From Vicinamibacteria bacterium (GTDB taxonomy: Bacteria > Acidobacteriota > Vicinamibacteria > Fen-336), in the NCBI GenBank assembly GCA_025994075.1, contig JAMQGV010000004.1, positions 1 through 64,000 on the forward strand: a stretch of 64,000 nucleotides of DNA, given 5' to 3'. The number at the start of each line of letters is the position of its first letter. The stretch's first letter is position 1. The notes beneath the pieces were generated by a model that made no database searches, had not been told where the DNA came from, and saw nothing but the letters and a program-made list of their open reading frames with translations. A program made the position numbers and the translations under genes. Positions 9,158 through 18,435 of the stretch are shown in pieces.

Positions 9158-10545
9158 CGTCGGCGTTCGCCCCCGCGTCGCAGCAGCGGCCGGCGTTCGT
9201 GTTCGCGCCGGACCGCTGCACCGGCTGCGAGGCCTGCCGCGTCGCCTGCGGCAACGAGAACGCGGGCGGTGCCGACACCGGATGGCGCGCGATCACCACG
9301 CTCAATCCCACGCGGCACCCCGCGCTGCCGACGCGCCACCTGAGCCTGGCCTGCAACCACTGCGACACGCCCGTGTGCGCGCTCGGCTGTCCCGCCAACG
9401 CCTATCGGCGCGACGCCGCCACCGGCGCGGTGCTGCTCGAGCCCGACAGGTGCATCGGCTGCCGCTACTGCTCGTGGCTGTGCCCGTGGGACGCGCCGAA
9501 GTTCGACGCCGCCGCCGGCGTGATGACCAAGTGCACCTTCTGCTCGCCGCGCCTCGCGGCCGGCCTGCAGCCCGCCTGCACCCAGGCCTGTCCGACAGGG
9601 GCCCTCGCGCTCGGCGATCGCCGGGGCGTGCGCGAGCCGGACCTGCCGCTGCTGGGACTCGACGCCCGCGGCCTGGGGCCCGCGCTCCGCGTCGTCGACC
9701 CGCGCCAGCGCGCGACGGGCCTGCCGCCCGCGCTCGCGATCGACGCCTGGCTCGACGCCGACGAGCGGGTGCCGCCGCAGCCGCGACCGCGCCCGAAGAT
9801 CGAGCTGCGCTCCGAGTGGTCGCTGGTGCTGTTCACGGTCGCGCTGCCCGCGCTCGTCGCGTGGCTGGGCGCGGGCCTCGCGTTCCCGGAGCGCGCCCCC
9901 ACGCTGGCCGCCTTTCTCGCCGTCAGCGGCCTCGCGCTCGCGCTGTCGACGTCGCACCTCGGGCGTCCGCTGCGGGCGTGGCGCGCGATCCTCAACTGGC
10001 GCACCTCGTGGCTGAGCCGCGAGGCGCTGCTGGCCGGCGCCTTCGTCGGCCTCGGCACCGTGGCGCTCGCCGGCCCCCTGCTGGCGGCCGTCGTCCCCGC
10101 GATCGCCCCCGGGTCCGCACTCGCCGGTCCGCTCGCGTTCGTCGCGGGCCTCGGCCTCGCGATCGCGATCGACGGCGTGTACGCCGCGATCCCGCGCCGC
10201 GACCGCTTTGCGCTCCACAGCGCCGACGCGTTGCTGGCGACCGTGCTGCAACTGGCGCTCGCGCTCGAGGTCACGCTGCTCGCGTGGACCGCCGCGGCCG
10301 TCACCCTCTCGCTGCTCGCGGCCCGCGTCCGCCGCGGCGCCTTCGGCCTGCCCGCGGCGTGGGCCGCGGCGCGGGTCGCGCTGCTGCTGTTCGCACTCGC
10401 GGCGAGCGCGACGGTCGGCTGGGCGCCGGCGCTTTCGGTCGCGGTCGTCAGCCAGGCGATCGACCGCTGCGCCTTCTACGCCGAACTCGACCCGACCACG
10501 CCGGCCTCGCGTATGGCGGACGCCGTCGCGCGCCTCGCGCCTTGA
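9154..10545 (+). CDS. Fused DmsB-like ferredoxin and DmsC-like membrane anchor
   Basis: A 463-residue protein joining two subunits that are normally separate. Residues 1 to about 165 carry four cysteine quartets (CTGCEACRVAC; CNHCDTPVCALGC; CIGCRYCSWLC; CTFC...CTQAC), matching four [4Fe-4S] clusters of DmsB/PhsB. After a proline-rich linker (about 205-220) the rest is strongly hydrophobic, with about eight membrane helices as in DmsC/NrfD anchors. It would link the quinone pool to the catalytic subunit. GTG 9154 overlaps the upstream stop (GTGA). Confidence 0.9.
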   Translation: MTSAFAPASQQRPAFVFAPDRCTGCEACRVACGNENAGGADTGWRAITTLNPTRHPALPTRHLSLACNHCDTPVCALGCPANAYRRDAATGAVLLEPDRCIGCRYCSWLCPWDAPKFDAAAGVMTKCTFCSPRLAAGLQPACTQACPTGALALGDRRGVREPDLPLLGLDARGLGPALRVVDPRQRATGLPPALAIDAWLDADERVPPQPRPRPKIELRSEWSLVLFTVALPALVAWLGAGLAFPERAPTLAAFLAVSGLALALSTSHLGRPLRAWRAILNWRTSWLSREALLAGAFVGLGTVALAGPLLAAVVPAIAPGSALAGPLAFVAGLGLAIAIDGVYAAIPRRDRFALHSADALLATVLQLALALEVTLLAWTAAAVTLSLLAARVRRGAFGLPAAWAAARVALLLFALAASATVGWAPALSVAVVSQAIDRCAFYAELDPTTPASRMADAVARLAP

Positions 10546-10570
10546 CCGGACCGACCCCGCGGGCGTAGGT
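10542..10570 (+). promoter_or_regulatory. Candidate promoter for the S46 peptidase gene
   Basis: TTGACC at 10542-10547 and GTAGGT at 10565-10570 are 17 bases apart, a sigma70-like arrangement 66 bases before ATG 10636. The leader contains a GGCGCC-GCCC-GGCGCC inverted repeat at 10601-10616. The -10 is a weak match. Confidence 0.4.
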
Positions 10571-10635
10571 TCGCCGTCGCGGCCTCCAGGGCCGCCCTTC
10601 GGCGCCGCCCGGCGCCTCCGACTCGAGGCGACACC

Positions 10636-12765
10636 ATGAGACCTGCGATCGCGTTCGGCTTCTTCCTCCTGTCCCTGGCTCCCCAGGCCCTCGCCGGCGA
10701 CGGCAAGTGGACCCCGCAACAGGTGCTGGCGCAGGGCCCGGAGTGGGTCAAGGCGCAGGGCTTCGAGTTGCCGCTGCAGCGGCTCTGGGACGCTCCCGCC
10801 GGCGACGGCCTGCTCGCCAACGCGGTGAAGCTGCCGGGCTGCTCCGGCAGCTTCGTCTCCGCCGAGGGCCTGCTGATCACCAACCACCACTGCGTCGCGG
10901 GCATCCTGCAGGAGCACTCGACGCCGCAGGCCAACCTGACCCGCGACGGCTACCTCGCGCGCACGCGGGCCGACGAAAAACGGGCTGGCGCGTACCGCAT
11001 CCAGGTCCCGCGCGGCTTCCGCGACGTGACGGCCACGGTGCTGGGCGCCGTCCCCGCGGGGGCCGACGACCTCGCGCGCTTCGCGGCCGTCGAGGCGAAG
11101 CAGAAGGCGCTGGTCGCGGAGTGCGAGCAGCGCCCGGGCACGCGCTGCCAGTTCGCCGAGTTCGACGGCGGGCTCTTCTTCACGCTCACCGAGTACGAGG
11201 ACGTCCCCGACGTGCGCCTCGTCTACGCGCCGCCGCTCGGGGTCGGCAACTACGGGGGCGAGGTCGACAACTGGAGCTGGCCCCGCCACACGGGCGACTT
11301 CGCGCTGCTGCGCGCCTACGCCGCCGACGGCACGCCGTACCGCCCGCGCCACTTCTTCCCGCTCTCGAAGGACGGCGTGCGCGAGGGCGACGCGGTGGCC
11401 GTGCTCGGCTACCCGGGCCGCACCTACCGCGCTTGGGTCGCGGACGAGATGGCCGAGCGCGAGGCGCGCTGGTTCCCCTCGATCCGCGACCTGACGGGCG
11501 AGTGGATCGCGCTCCTGAAGGAGGCCGGCGCCCTCGCGCCCGAGGTCGCGATCGCGGTCGCCGACGACCTGCGCAGCCTCGAGAACACCCACAAGAACGC
11601 GCAGGGCCAGATCGCGGGCCTGGCCCGCGGCCGCATCGTCGAGCGGCAGCGCGCCGAGGAGGAGCGGGTCCGGACCTGGGCCGCGAAGCGCGCGGACGGC
11701 GCGGATGCGCTCGCCGCCCTGGAAGGGCTGCGCGCGCTGAACGCAGCCCGGCTCGCGACCTGGGAGCGCGACTTCCTGCTCGACATGATCGCCCGCGGGC
11801 CCCGCGCCCTGCGCTGGCCGACGAGCCTGGCGCGGCGGGCCCACGAGGCGGTCAAGCCCGACGCGGAGCGCGAGCCGGGCTACATGGAGCGCGACGTGCG
11901 GCAGTTGCGCGACCAGCTCCCGCGCGACCAGAAGCGCTACGCGGCGGCCGCCGACCGCCGCCTGCTCGCGTCCTGGGTGCGCCGCGCGCTGGCGCTGCCG
12001 GCGGGGCAGCGGATCGCCGCCGTGGACGCGGCCTTCGGCGGGGCGACGACCGATGCAGCGCTGCAGGCGGCTCTCGACGCGCTGTACTCCCGCTCGCAGG
12101 TGTTCGACCTGGCCGTCCGCACCGCGATGTTCGACGAGACGCCGGAGGCGCAGCGCGCGCGGCGCGACCCGCTGCTCGACCTCGGCCTCGCCCTCGACGC
12201 CGAGCGCCGCGAGCTGAAGGCGCGCCGCGACCGCGCGGCGGGGGCGACGCTGCGGCTGCGCCCGGCCTGGCGCCGGGCGGTGATCGCCGAGGCGGGGCGG
12301 CCGGTGGCGCCCGACGCCAACGGCTCGCTGCGGGTGACGTTCGGCCGCGTGCGCGGCTACTCCCCGCGCGAGGCCGTGGTCTACACGCCCCACACGACGC
12401 TGCTCGGCGCGGTCGCCAAGCACACGGGCGAGGACCCGTTCGAGCTGCCGGAGCGAGTGCGGGAGGCGTTCGCGGCCGCACGCTTCGGCCGCTGGGCCGA
12501 CCCGCGGCTGGGCCACGTGCCGGTCGCCTTCCTCGCCGACTGCGACACCACGGGCGGCAACTCCGGCAGCCCGACGATCGACGGCCGCGGCCGCCTGGTC
12601 GGCGTCAACTTCGACCGCGCCTGGGAGAACGTCGCCAACGACTTCGGCTACAACCCCGAGGTCGCGCGCAACGTCAACGCCGACGCCCGCTACCTGCTCT
12701 GGCTGCTCGAGGAGGTGGAGGGCGCCCGCGAGCTGGTCGGCGAGCTCGTGCCCGCGAAACCCTAG
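10636..12765 (+). CDS. S46-family dipeptidyl-peptidase, DPP11-like
   Basis: A 709-residue exported serine peptidase with a signal peptide ending at ALA (about residue 21). The chymotrypsin-like triad is visible: His84/His85 in TNHHC, Asp221 in RHTGDF, and Ser643 in GGNSGSP. S46 enzymes release dipeptides from peptide N-termini in the periplasm. Arg661 in NFDRAW lies exactly 18 residues after the catalytic Ser, matching Ser655/Arg673 of P. gingivalis DPP11. That Arg directs Asp/Glu preference at P1; DPP7 has Gly there. Acidic-residue specificity is therefore inferred. The stop overlaps the convergent reductase gene. Confidence 0.93.
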   Translation: MRPAIAFGFFLLSLAPQALAGDGKWTPQQVLAQGPEWVKAQGFELPLQRLWDAPAGDGLLANAVKLPGCSGSFVSAEGLLITNHHCVAGILQEHSTPQANLTRDGYLARTRADEKRAGAYRIQVPRGFRDVTATVLGAVPAGADDLARFAAVEAKQKALVAECEQRPGTRCQFAEFDGGLFFTLTEYEDVPDVRLVYAPPLGVGNYGGEVDNWSWPRHTGDFALLRAYAADGTPYRPRHFFPLSKDGVREGDAVAVLGYPGRTYRAWVADEMAEREARWFPSIRDLTGEWIALLKEAGALAPEVAIAVADDLRSLENTHKNAQGQIAGLARGRIVERQRAEEERVRTWAAKRADGADALAALEGLRALNAARLATWERDFLLDMIARGPRALRWPTSLARRAHEAVKPDAEREPGYMERDVRQLRDQLPRDQKRYAAAADRRLLASWVRRALALPAGQRIAAVDAAFGGATTDAALQAALDALYSRSQVFDLAVRTAMFDETPEAQRARRDPLLDLGLALDAERRELKARRDRAAGATLRLRPAWRRAVIAEAGRPVAPDANGSLRVTFGRVRGYSPREAVVYTPHTTLLGAVAKHTGEDPFELPERVREAFAAARFGRWADPRLGHVPVAFLADCDTTGGNSGSPTIDGRGRLVGVNFDRAWENVANDFGYNPEVARNVNADARYLLWLLEEVEGARELVGELVPAKP

Positions 12766-13295
12766 GGCCGGCCGCCCGCGGGCTCGACCGCGTACTCCGT
12801 CTGCACCAGCCCGCTCGGGAAGCTGCGGGTTGCGAGGTGCCGCAGGCGCACGTCGCGCCCGAGCGGGCCGAACAGCGGGATGCCCTCGCCGATCAGCACC
12901 GGCACCCGGGTCAGGACCAGGCGGTCGATCAGCCCCGCGGCCAGGAAGCGCTGCACGGTGGCGCCGCCGTCGACGTAGAGGTTGCGGGCGCCCGAGGCCT
13001 CGAGCCGCGCCACGACCTCCGCGGGCTCGCCGCTCATCACCTCCACCCGGCCGGCGATCGCGGACACGTCGAGCGGGCGGCTCGTCAGCACGACGATCCG
13101 CTTGTCGCCGTACGGCCACGGCCCGCCGAAGCCGAGCACCGTCTCGAACGTGGCGCGCCCCATCACCAGCGCGTCGACGCTCGCCATCAGCGCCTCGTAG
13201 CCGTGGTCCTCGGGGGCTTCCGGCAGGAAGTCGAGGGCCCCGTTGCGCCGGGCGATGAAGCCGTCGACGCTCAATCCGATGAACACCGTGCGCAT
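12762..13295 (-). CDS. Dihydrofolate reductase-like (RibD C-terminal domain) protein
   Basis: A 177-residue cytoplasmic protein with the RibD_C/DHFR-like fold. It starts MRTVFIGLSVDGFIA; the NADPH-binding pattern MGRATFETV comes next, with NLYVDGGATVQRFL and the C-terminal IGEGIPLFG segment typical of YyaP/YwjB-type members. True substrates of this group are mostly unknown. The ATG at 13295 follows GGAGACTTCGCCC; upstream in-frame codons to 13430 lie in the divergent gene and lack family similarity. Confidence 0.85.
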   Translation of the reverse strand: MRTVFIGLSVDGFIARRNGALDFLPEAPEDHGYEALMASVDALVMGRATFETVLGFGGPWPYGDKRIVVLTSRPLDVSAIAGRVEVMSGEPAEVVARLEASGARNLYVDGGATVQRFLAAGLIDRLVLTRVPVLIGEGIPLFGPLGRDVRLRHLATRSFPSGLVQTEYAVEPAGGRP

Positions 13296-13368
13296 GGGCG
13301 AAGTCTCCTCCCGAATCCTAGAATGCGCCGGGGCCGCGGCGCGCGGCCGGGGCAGGGGAGTGACAGCG

Positions 13369-16300
13369 ATGAATCGACACGGGCTTCGACGGTTCGCGGC
13401 GGCGGTGGCGCTGGTGACGATGGCGGGCACGCCCGCCGCTGCGGAGGGCGCGCCGCTGTGGCTGCGTTACCCCGCGATCTCGCCCGACGGGGCGACCGTC
13501 GTGTTCACCTATCGCGGCGACCTCTACCGCGTGGCCGCCGCCGGCGGCGTCGCGACGCCGCTGACCACGCATGCCGCGCACGACTTCATGCCGGTGTGGA
13601 GCCCGGACGGCCGCCAGATCGCCTTCGCCAGCGACCGGCGGGGGAGCTTCGACGTGCACGTGATGCCGGCGAGCGGCGGCGAGGCGCGGCGGCTCACCTT
13701 CCACTCGGCCGACGAGCACCCCTACGCCTTCACCGCCGACGGCAGCGCCGTGCTGTTCGGCGCCGCGCGGCAGGACCCGGCGCAGAGCCGCCTGTTCCCG
13801 GCCGGGTCGATGCCCGAGCTGTACCGGGTGCCTGTCGCGGGCGGCCGGCCGGAGCTGGTGCTCGCCACCCCGGCGGAGGACGTGCAGCCGAGCCGCGACG
13901 GCCGCCTGCTGCTCTACCACGACAAGAAGGGCGGCGAGAACGCCTGGCGCAAGCACCACACCTCGGCGATCGCGCGCGACGTGTGGGTCCACGACGCGAC
14001 CACGGGCCAGCACCGCAAGCTGACCACCTTCGCCGGCGAAGATCGCAACCCGGTGTTCGCGCCCGACGAGCAGTCGGTCTATTACCTGAGCGAGGAGAGC
14101 GGCTCGTTCAACGTGCGGCGGATGCCGCTCGCCGGCGGCGCCTCGCAGCCGGTCACCTCGTTCACGGGCGGCCCGGTCCGCTTCCTGACCCGCGCCGCCG
14201 ACGGCACCCTGTGCTTCGGCCATGACGGCGAGATCTACACGCTGGCGCCCGGCGGCTCCCCCCGCAAGCTGGCGGTGACGATCGCGCAGGACGCCGCCGA
14301 CGACGCCGAGAAGGTGGTCGCGGTCAACGGCGGCGCCCGCGAGCTGGCCGTCGCGCCGAGCGGCAAGGAGGTCGCCTTCGTCGCCCGCGGCGACGTCTTC
14401 GTGACCAGCGTCGAAGGCGGCGTCACGCGCCGCATCACCGACACCCCCGGCGAAGAACGCAGCGTCTCCTTCTCGCCGGACGGCAAGGCGCTGCTCTACG
14501 CCTCGCAGCGCGGCGGGAGCTGGAAGCTGTTCGAGGCCCGGCGGCGGCGCGACGCCGACCCCTACTTCTACGTCGCGACCGTGCTCGACGAGAGGGCGCT
14601 GGTCGCCAACGAGCACGACAACACCCAGCCGGCGTGGTCGCCGGACGGCAAGCAGATCGCCTACGTCGAGGACCGCGCGACCCTGCGCGTCCTGGATCTC
14701 GCCTCAGGCCAGGCCCGCACCCTGCTCACCACGCGCGAACTGGCGCCTGGCGGCCAGAACTTCCAGTGGAGCCCCGACGGGCGATTCATCCTCTTCGACC
14801 TCTCGGTGCCCGGGTTCGCGCCGGGCGAGGTCGGGCTGGTGGCCGCGGACGGCTCGAGCCCCGCGCAGAACCTCACGCAGAGCGGCTTCCACGACGGCGA
14901 CGGCCAGTGGGTGCTGGGCGGCACGGCGATGATCTGGCGCAGCAACCGCGACGGGCTCAAGGCCGTCGCCCAGAGCGGCCGCACCCAGCAGGACGCCTAC
15001 GGCCTGTTCTTCACCCGCGCCGCCTGGGACCGCTTCCGGCTGACCAAGGAGGAGTACGCCCTGGTCAAGGAAGCGGAGGAAAAGAAGGAAAAGGAGGAGA
15101 AGGAAGCCGCGGACAAGGACAAGGACGCGAAGGACAAGAAGGGCGACAAGGCCGACAAGAAGGACGCGAAGCCCGAGCCCGTCGCCTTCGACATGGACGG
15201 CCTCGCCGAGCGCAAGGCGCGGCTGACGCTGCACTCCTCGATCCTCGGCGACGTGCTGCTGAGCAAGGACGGCGAGACGCTCTACTACCTCGCCCAGTTC
15301 GAGAAGGGCTTCAACCTGTGGTCGACCAGCCTGCGCGGCAAGGAGACCAAGCAGGTGCTGGCGCTCGACGCGAACAACGCGCGCATGGCGTGGGACGCCG
15401 AGCAGAAGACGATCTTCCTGCTGGCGGACGGCGCGCTCTCCAAGGTCGACCCGGCGACCGCCAAGAAGGAAGGCATCGCGATCAAGGGCGAAGCCGTCGT
15501 CGACGTGGCGGCCGCGCGCGCGGCCCAGTTCGAGCACGTGTGGCGGCAGACCGCGAAGACGTTCTACACGGCCGGCTTCCACGGCGCCGACTGGAACGCG
15601 CTGAAGGCGACCTACGCCCGCTTCGTGCCGCACGTGGGCAACGACTTCGAGATGGCCGAGCTCCTGTCCGAGATGCTGGGCGAGCTCAACGTCAGCCACA
15701 GCGGCGCGCGCCACTCCGCCTCCGAGCCGGGCGACGACGCCACCGCCTCGCTCGGCCTGCTCTTCGACCCCGCCCACCGCGGGCCGGGGCTGAAGATCGA
15801 CGAGGTGCTGGTGGGCGGCCCGCTGGACAAGGCGGCGGTGACGGTGCGGCCGGGCATGGTGCTGGAGTCGATCGACGGCGTGCCGCTGGCCGCGGACGCC
15901 GACCTGGCGCGGCTGCTCAACCGCAGGGCGGGCAAGACCACGCTCGTGGGGCTCGCCGACGGGGCTCGCAAGCTGGAGGCGGTGGTGCGCCCGATCGACG
16001 GCCGCGAGGAGGACCGCCTCCTGTACCGGCGCTGGGTGCGCCGCAACCAGGAGGAGGTCGAGCGCCTCAGCGGCGGCGCGCTCGGCTACGTGCACGTGCC
16101 GGGCATGAACGACGGCGCCTACCGCTCCGTGTTCGAGGAGGTGATGGGCCGCTACGCCGACCGCAAGGGGCTGGTGGTCGACGTCCGCTTCAACGGCGGC
16201 GGCGACCTGGTGGCCGACCTCGCGATGTTCCTCAGCGGCCGCCGTTTCTTCGACTACACGACCGACACCCGGTCGCTCGGCTTCGAGCCCAACTTCCGCT

Positions 16301-16641
16301 GGACGAAGCCCAGCGTCAGCATCGTGAACGAGGCGGCGTACAGCGACGGCCACTGCTACGCCTACACGATCAAGGCGCTCGGCATCGGCAAGCTGGTCGG
16401 CCGGCCGGTGCCCGGCACCTGCACGTTCGCCGGCTGGGAGCTGCTCGGCGACTCGGGCATCCGCTGGGGCGCGCCGCCGGTCGGAGTGAAGGGAATCGAG
16501 GGCCGCTACCTCGAGAACGCCGAGACGACTCCGGACCTCGAGGTGGCCCTCTCGCCCGAGCTCGTCGTCCAGGGCCGCGACGAGCAGCTCGAGGCCGCGG
16601 TGGCGGCGCTGATGAAGGAGCTCGCCGGTCCGCCGCGGTGA
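13369..16641 (+). CDS. Exported tricorn-like S41 protease
   Basis: A 1090-residue protein with an N-terminal signal peptide. The N-terminal half is built of PD40/WD40-like repeats (SPDGATVVF, SPDGRQIAF, SPDGKALLY, SPDGKQIAY), giving the two tricorn propellers. A Lys/Glu/Asp-rich linker covers about residues 565-602. A tricorn C1 core, a PDZ domain (about 790-870) and a C-terminal S41 domain follow, with the nucleophile Ser992 in NEAAYSDGH. The family degrades oligopeptides downstream of larger proteases. ATG 13369 is preceded by AGGGGAG. The stop overlaps the desaturase GTG. Confidence 0.92.
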   Translation: MNRHGLRRFAAAVALVTMAGTPAAAEGAPLWLRYPAISPDGATVVFTYRGDLYRVAAAGGVATPLTTHAAHDFMPVWSPDGRQIAFASDRRGSFDVHVMPASGGEARRLTFHSADEHPYAFTADGSAVLFGAARQDPAQSRLFPAGSMPELYRVPVAGGRPELVLATPAEDVQPSRDGRLLLYHDKKGGENAWRKHHTSAIARDVWVHDATTGQHRKLTTFAGEDRNPVFAPDEQSVYYLSEESGSFNVRRMPLAGGASQPVTSFTGGPVRFLTRAADGTLCFGHDGEIYTLAPGGSPRKLAVTIAQDAADDAEKVVAVNGGARELAVAPSGKEVAFVARGDVFVTSVEGGVTRRITDTPGEERSVSFSPDGKALLYASQRGGSWKLFEARRRRDADPYFYVATVLDERALVANEHDNTQPAWSPDGKQIAYVEDRATLRVLDLASGQARTLLTTRELAPGGQNFQWSPDGRFILFDLSVPGFAPGEVGLVAADGSSPAQNLTQSGFHDGDGQWVLGGTAMIWRSNRDGLKAVAQSGRTQQDAYGLFFTRAAWDRFRLTKEEYALVKEAEEKKEKEEKEAADKDKDAKDKKGDKADKKDAKPEPVAFDMDGLAERKARLTLHSSILGDVLLSKDGETLYYLAQFEKGFNLWSTSLRGKETKQVLALDANNARMAWDAEQKTIFLLADGALSKVDPATAKKEGIAIKGEAVVDVAAARAAQFEHVWRQTAKTFYTAGFHGADWNALKATYARFVPHVGNDFEMAELLSEMLGELNVSHSGARHSASEPGDDATASLGLLFDPAHRGPGLKIDEVLVGGPLDKAAVTVRPGMVLESIDGVPLAADADLARLLNRRAGKTTLVGLADGARKLEAVVRPIDGREEDRLLYRRWVRRNQEEVERLSGGALGYVHVPGMNDGAYRSVFEEVMGRYADRKGLVVDVRFNGGGDLVADLAMFLSGRRFFDYTTDTRSLGFEPNFRWTKPSVSIVNEAAYSDGHCYAYTIKALGIGKLVGRPVPGTCTFAGWELLGDSGIRWGAPPVGVKGIEGRYLENAETTPDLEVALSPELVVQGRDEQLEAAVAALMKELAGPPR

Positions 16642-17459
16642 CGGCTCCGCATCCGTGGGACTGGTCCACGGCACTAGCGCTGATCCTGGTCCACGTGGGG
16701 GCCCTGTTCGCCCCCTGGTTCTTCGACTGGTCGGCGCTGGCCATCGGTGTGGTGCTGTACCTCGCCTCCGGGCTCGGCGTCACGCTGGGCTACCACCGCC
16801 TCCTCGCTCACCGCAGCTTCAGGACGCCGCTCTGGCTCGAGTACCTGTTGGTGGCGGCGGGCTCGCTGGCCTGCCAGGGTGGACCGGTCGGCTGGACGGC
16901 GGTCCACCGCATGCACCACGCCAACGCCGACCGCCCGGGCGATCCCCACAACGCGCGCGACAGCTTCTGGTGGGCTCACATGGGCTGGCTCTTCCGCCAG
17001 CCCCCGCACAAGCTGGACCCCGCCGTCCGCCGCCGGATGGCGAACGACCTCGAGCAGCACGGCTTCTACCGGTGGCTCGATGCCACGTTCGTCTTCAACG
17101 CCCTGGCCCTGGGGTGGTTGCTCGGCGCGCTGGGGGGCTGGCCGTGGGTGTTCTGGGGGATGTTCGTGCGGCTGACGGTGGTCTTCCACGCCACCTGGCT
17201 GGTCAACAGCGCCGCGCACACCTTCGGCTACCGCCCGTTCGACACGCCCGACCGCTCCACGAACTGCTGGTGGGTGGCGTGGCTCACGTTCGGCGAGGGC
17301 TGGCACAACACCCACCACGCGCATCCGAGCTCGGCGCGCCATGGGCTCGGGCGCTGGGAGTTCGATGCGGCGTACGCGGCGATTCGGCTGCTGGAGCGGG
17401 TCGGTCTGGCGTGGGACGTCAAGCTCGCCGCGCAGGCTGCGGGTTCGCCTCGACCTTGA
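16638..17459 (+). CDS. Membrane acyl-CoA/acyl-lipid desaturase (delta-9 type)
   Basis: A 273-residue di-iron desaturase with the three histidine boxes of the family: H53RLLAH58, H90RMHH94 and a C-terminal HNTHH followed by HPSSARHG. Four membrane segments surround them. It introduces a cis double bond into fatty acyl chains at the membrane. GTG 16638 overlaps the tricorn stop (GTGA), placing it in that operon, but it also sits just upstream of the exporter cluster, so it may contribute to either. Confidence 0.92.
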   Translation: MTAPHPWDWSTALALILVHVGALFAPWFFDWSALAIGVVLYLASGLGVTLGYHRLLAHRSFRTPLWLEYLLVAAGSLACQGGPVGWTAVHRMHHANADRPGDPHNARDSFWWAHMGWLFRQPPHKLDPAVRRRMANDLEQHGFYRWLDATFVFNALALGWLLGALGGWPWVFWGMFVRLTVVFHATWLVNSAAHTFGYRPFDTPDRSTNCWWVAWLTFGEGWHNTHHAHPSSARHGLGRWEFDAAYAAIRLLERVGLAWDVKLAAQAAGSPRP

Positions 17460-17484
17460 CTCGACGCGCGCCGGCACGTCTAAT
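17456..17484 (+). promoter_or_regulatory. Candidate promoter of the DevBCA-like exporter operon
   Basis: TTGACT at 17456-17461 and TCTAAT at 17479-17484 with a 17-base spacer, 25 bases before GTG 17509. It begins inside the desaturase stop region, so the exporter operon can be expressed on its own. Confidence 0.5.
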
Positions 17485-17508
17485 CGGCGCACTCCGACGA
17501 GGACCTGA

Positions 17509-18423
17509 GTGCAGCCCTCCGCTCGAATCCGGGCCGCAGCGGGCCTGCTGGCCTGTGCGGCAACCTGGTCCTGCTCCGGGCCGCGGACGGATGCGGCCCC
17601 GACGCCGCCCGCTGCCGCTGCCGGGGAAGGTCGCATCGCCGCGCTCGGACGAGTCGAGCCGCGGGGCGGGGTGTTGCGCCTCGCCGCACCGTCGCTGTAC
17701 TTCGACGCCGTGGTGGGGACGCTGAAGGTCCGCGAAGGAGACGCGGTGCGCGCGGGCGAAGTGGTCGCGGTGCTGGAGCACCACGCGGTGATGGCGGCGG
17801 CAGCCGACCAGGCCCAGGCCGCGCTCGAGGCGAAGCGGGCGGCCGTCGGGTCCCGCCGCGCGGAGCTGGACCACGCGCGGCTCGAACAGGAGCGCCGCCA
17901 GCGGCTCCACTCCCAGGGCCTGGTGACCACCGCCGACCTCGACGCCGCATCGTCGCGGCTGCGCATCGCCGAGAGCGAGCTGCAGCAGATCGAGCGGGAG
18001 ATCGAGGCCGAGCAGGCGGCGCTGGTGCGCAGCCGGCTGGAGCGCGACCGCGCCCTGGTCCGCGCACCGATCACGGGTCGCGTGCTCGTGGTGCACGCGA
18101 GGGACGGGGAACAGGTAAGCGAGCGCGGCATCCTCGAGCTCGCCGCAGACGACGAGATGGTCGTGGTCGCCGAGGTCTACGAAGACGACATCGGCCGCGT
18201 CCGCGTCGGGCAGCGCGCCACGGTGCGCAGCCCGCTGCTCGCGAAGCCGCTCGCGGGCGAGGTGGCGCGGGTCGGCCGCAGGATCGGCAAGCGGGACCTG
18301 CTGGGCACCGATCCCGCGGCTCGCACGGACGTGCGGGTGGTCGAAGTCGAAGTCGCGCTCGCCGATGCGGCGCCCGTTCGTGCGCTGATCCACCTCACGG
18401 TCGACGTCGAGATCGAGCCCTAG
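17509..18423 (+). CDS. HlyD/DevB-family membrane fusion protein of an ABC exporter
   Basis: A 304-residue periplasmic adaptor. Lipobox-like LLAC ends at Cys16, suggesting a lipoprotein. Two biotinyl-lipoyl half-motifs (VREGDAVRAGEVVAVLE and APITGRVLVVHARDGEQV) flank a long alpha-helical hairpin coiled coil (about 100-185), with a beta-barrel after it. DevB-type adaptors connect a DevC/DevA inner-membrane exporter to the outer membrane and carry lipids or glycolipids in cyanobacteria. GTG is the start; 12 bases separate it from the permease gene. Confidence 0.9.
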   Translation: MQPSARIRAAAGLLACAATWSCSGPRTDAAPTPPAAAAGEGRIAALGRVEPRGGVLRLAAPSLYFDAVVGTLKVREGDAVRAGEVVAVLEHHAVMAAAADQAQAALEAKRAAVGSRRAELDHARLEQERRQRLHSQGLVTTADLDAASSRLRIAESELQQIEREIEAEQAALVRSRLERDRALVRAPITGRVLVVHARDGEQVSERGILELAADDEMVVVAEVYEDDIGRVRVGQRATVRSPLLAKPLAGEVARVGRRIGKRDLLGTDPAARTDVRVVEVEVALADAAPVRALIHLTVDVEIEP

Positions 18424-18435
18424 CGCGCCACCGAG

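Noticed and set aside
8911..13119. 1402-residue open frame on the minus strand
   Set aside because: It lies antisense to the oxidoreductase, DmsBC fusion and S46 genes, is Arg/Gly/Ala/Glu-rich low-complexity, and matches no family; a GC-rich shadow frame.
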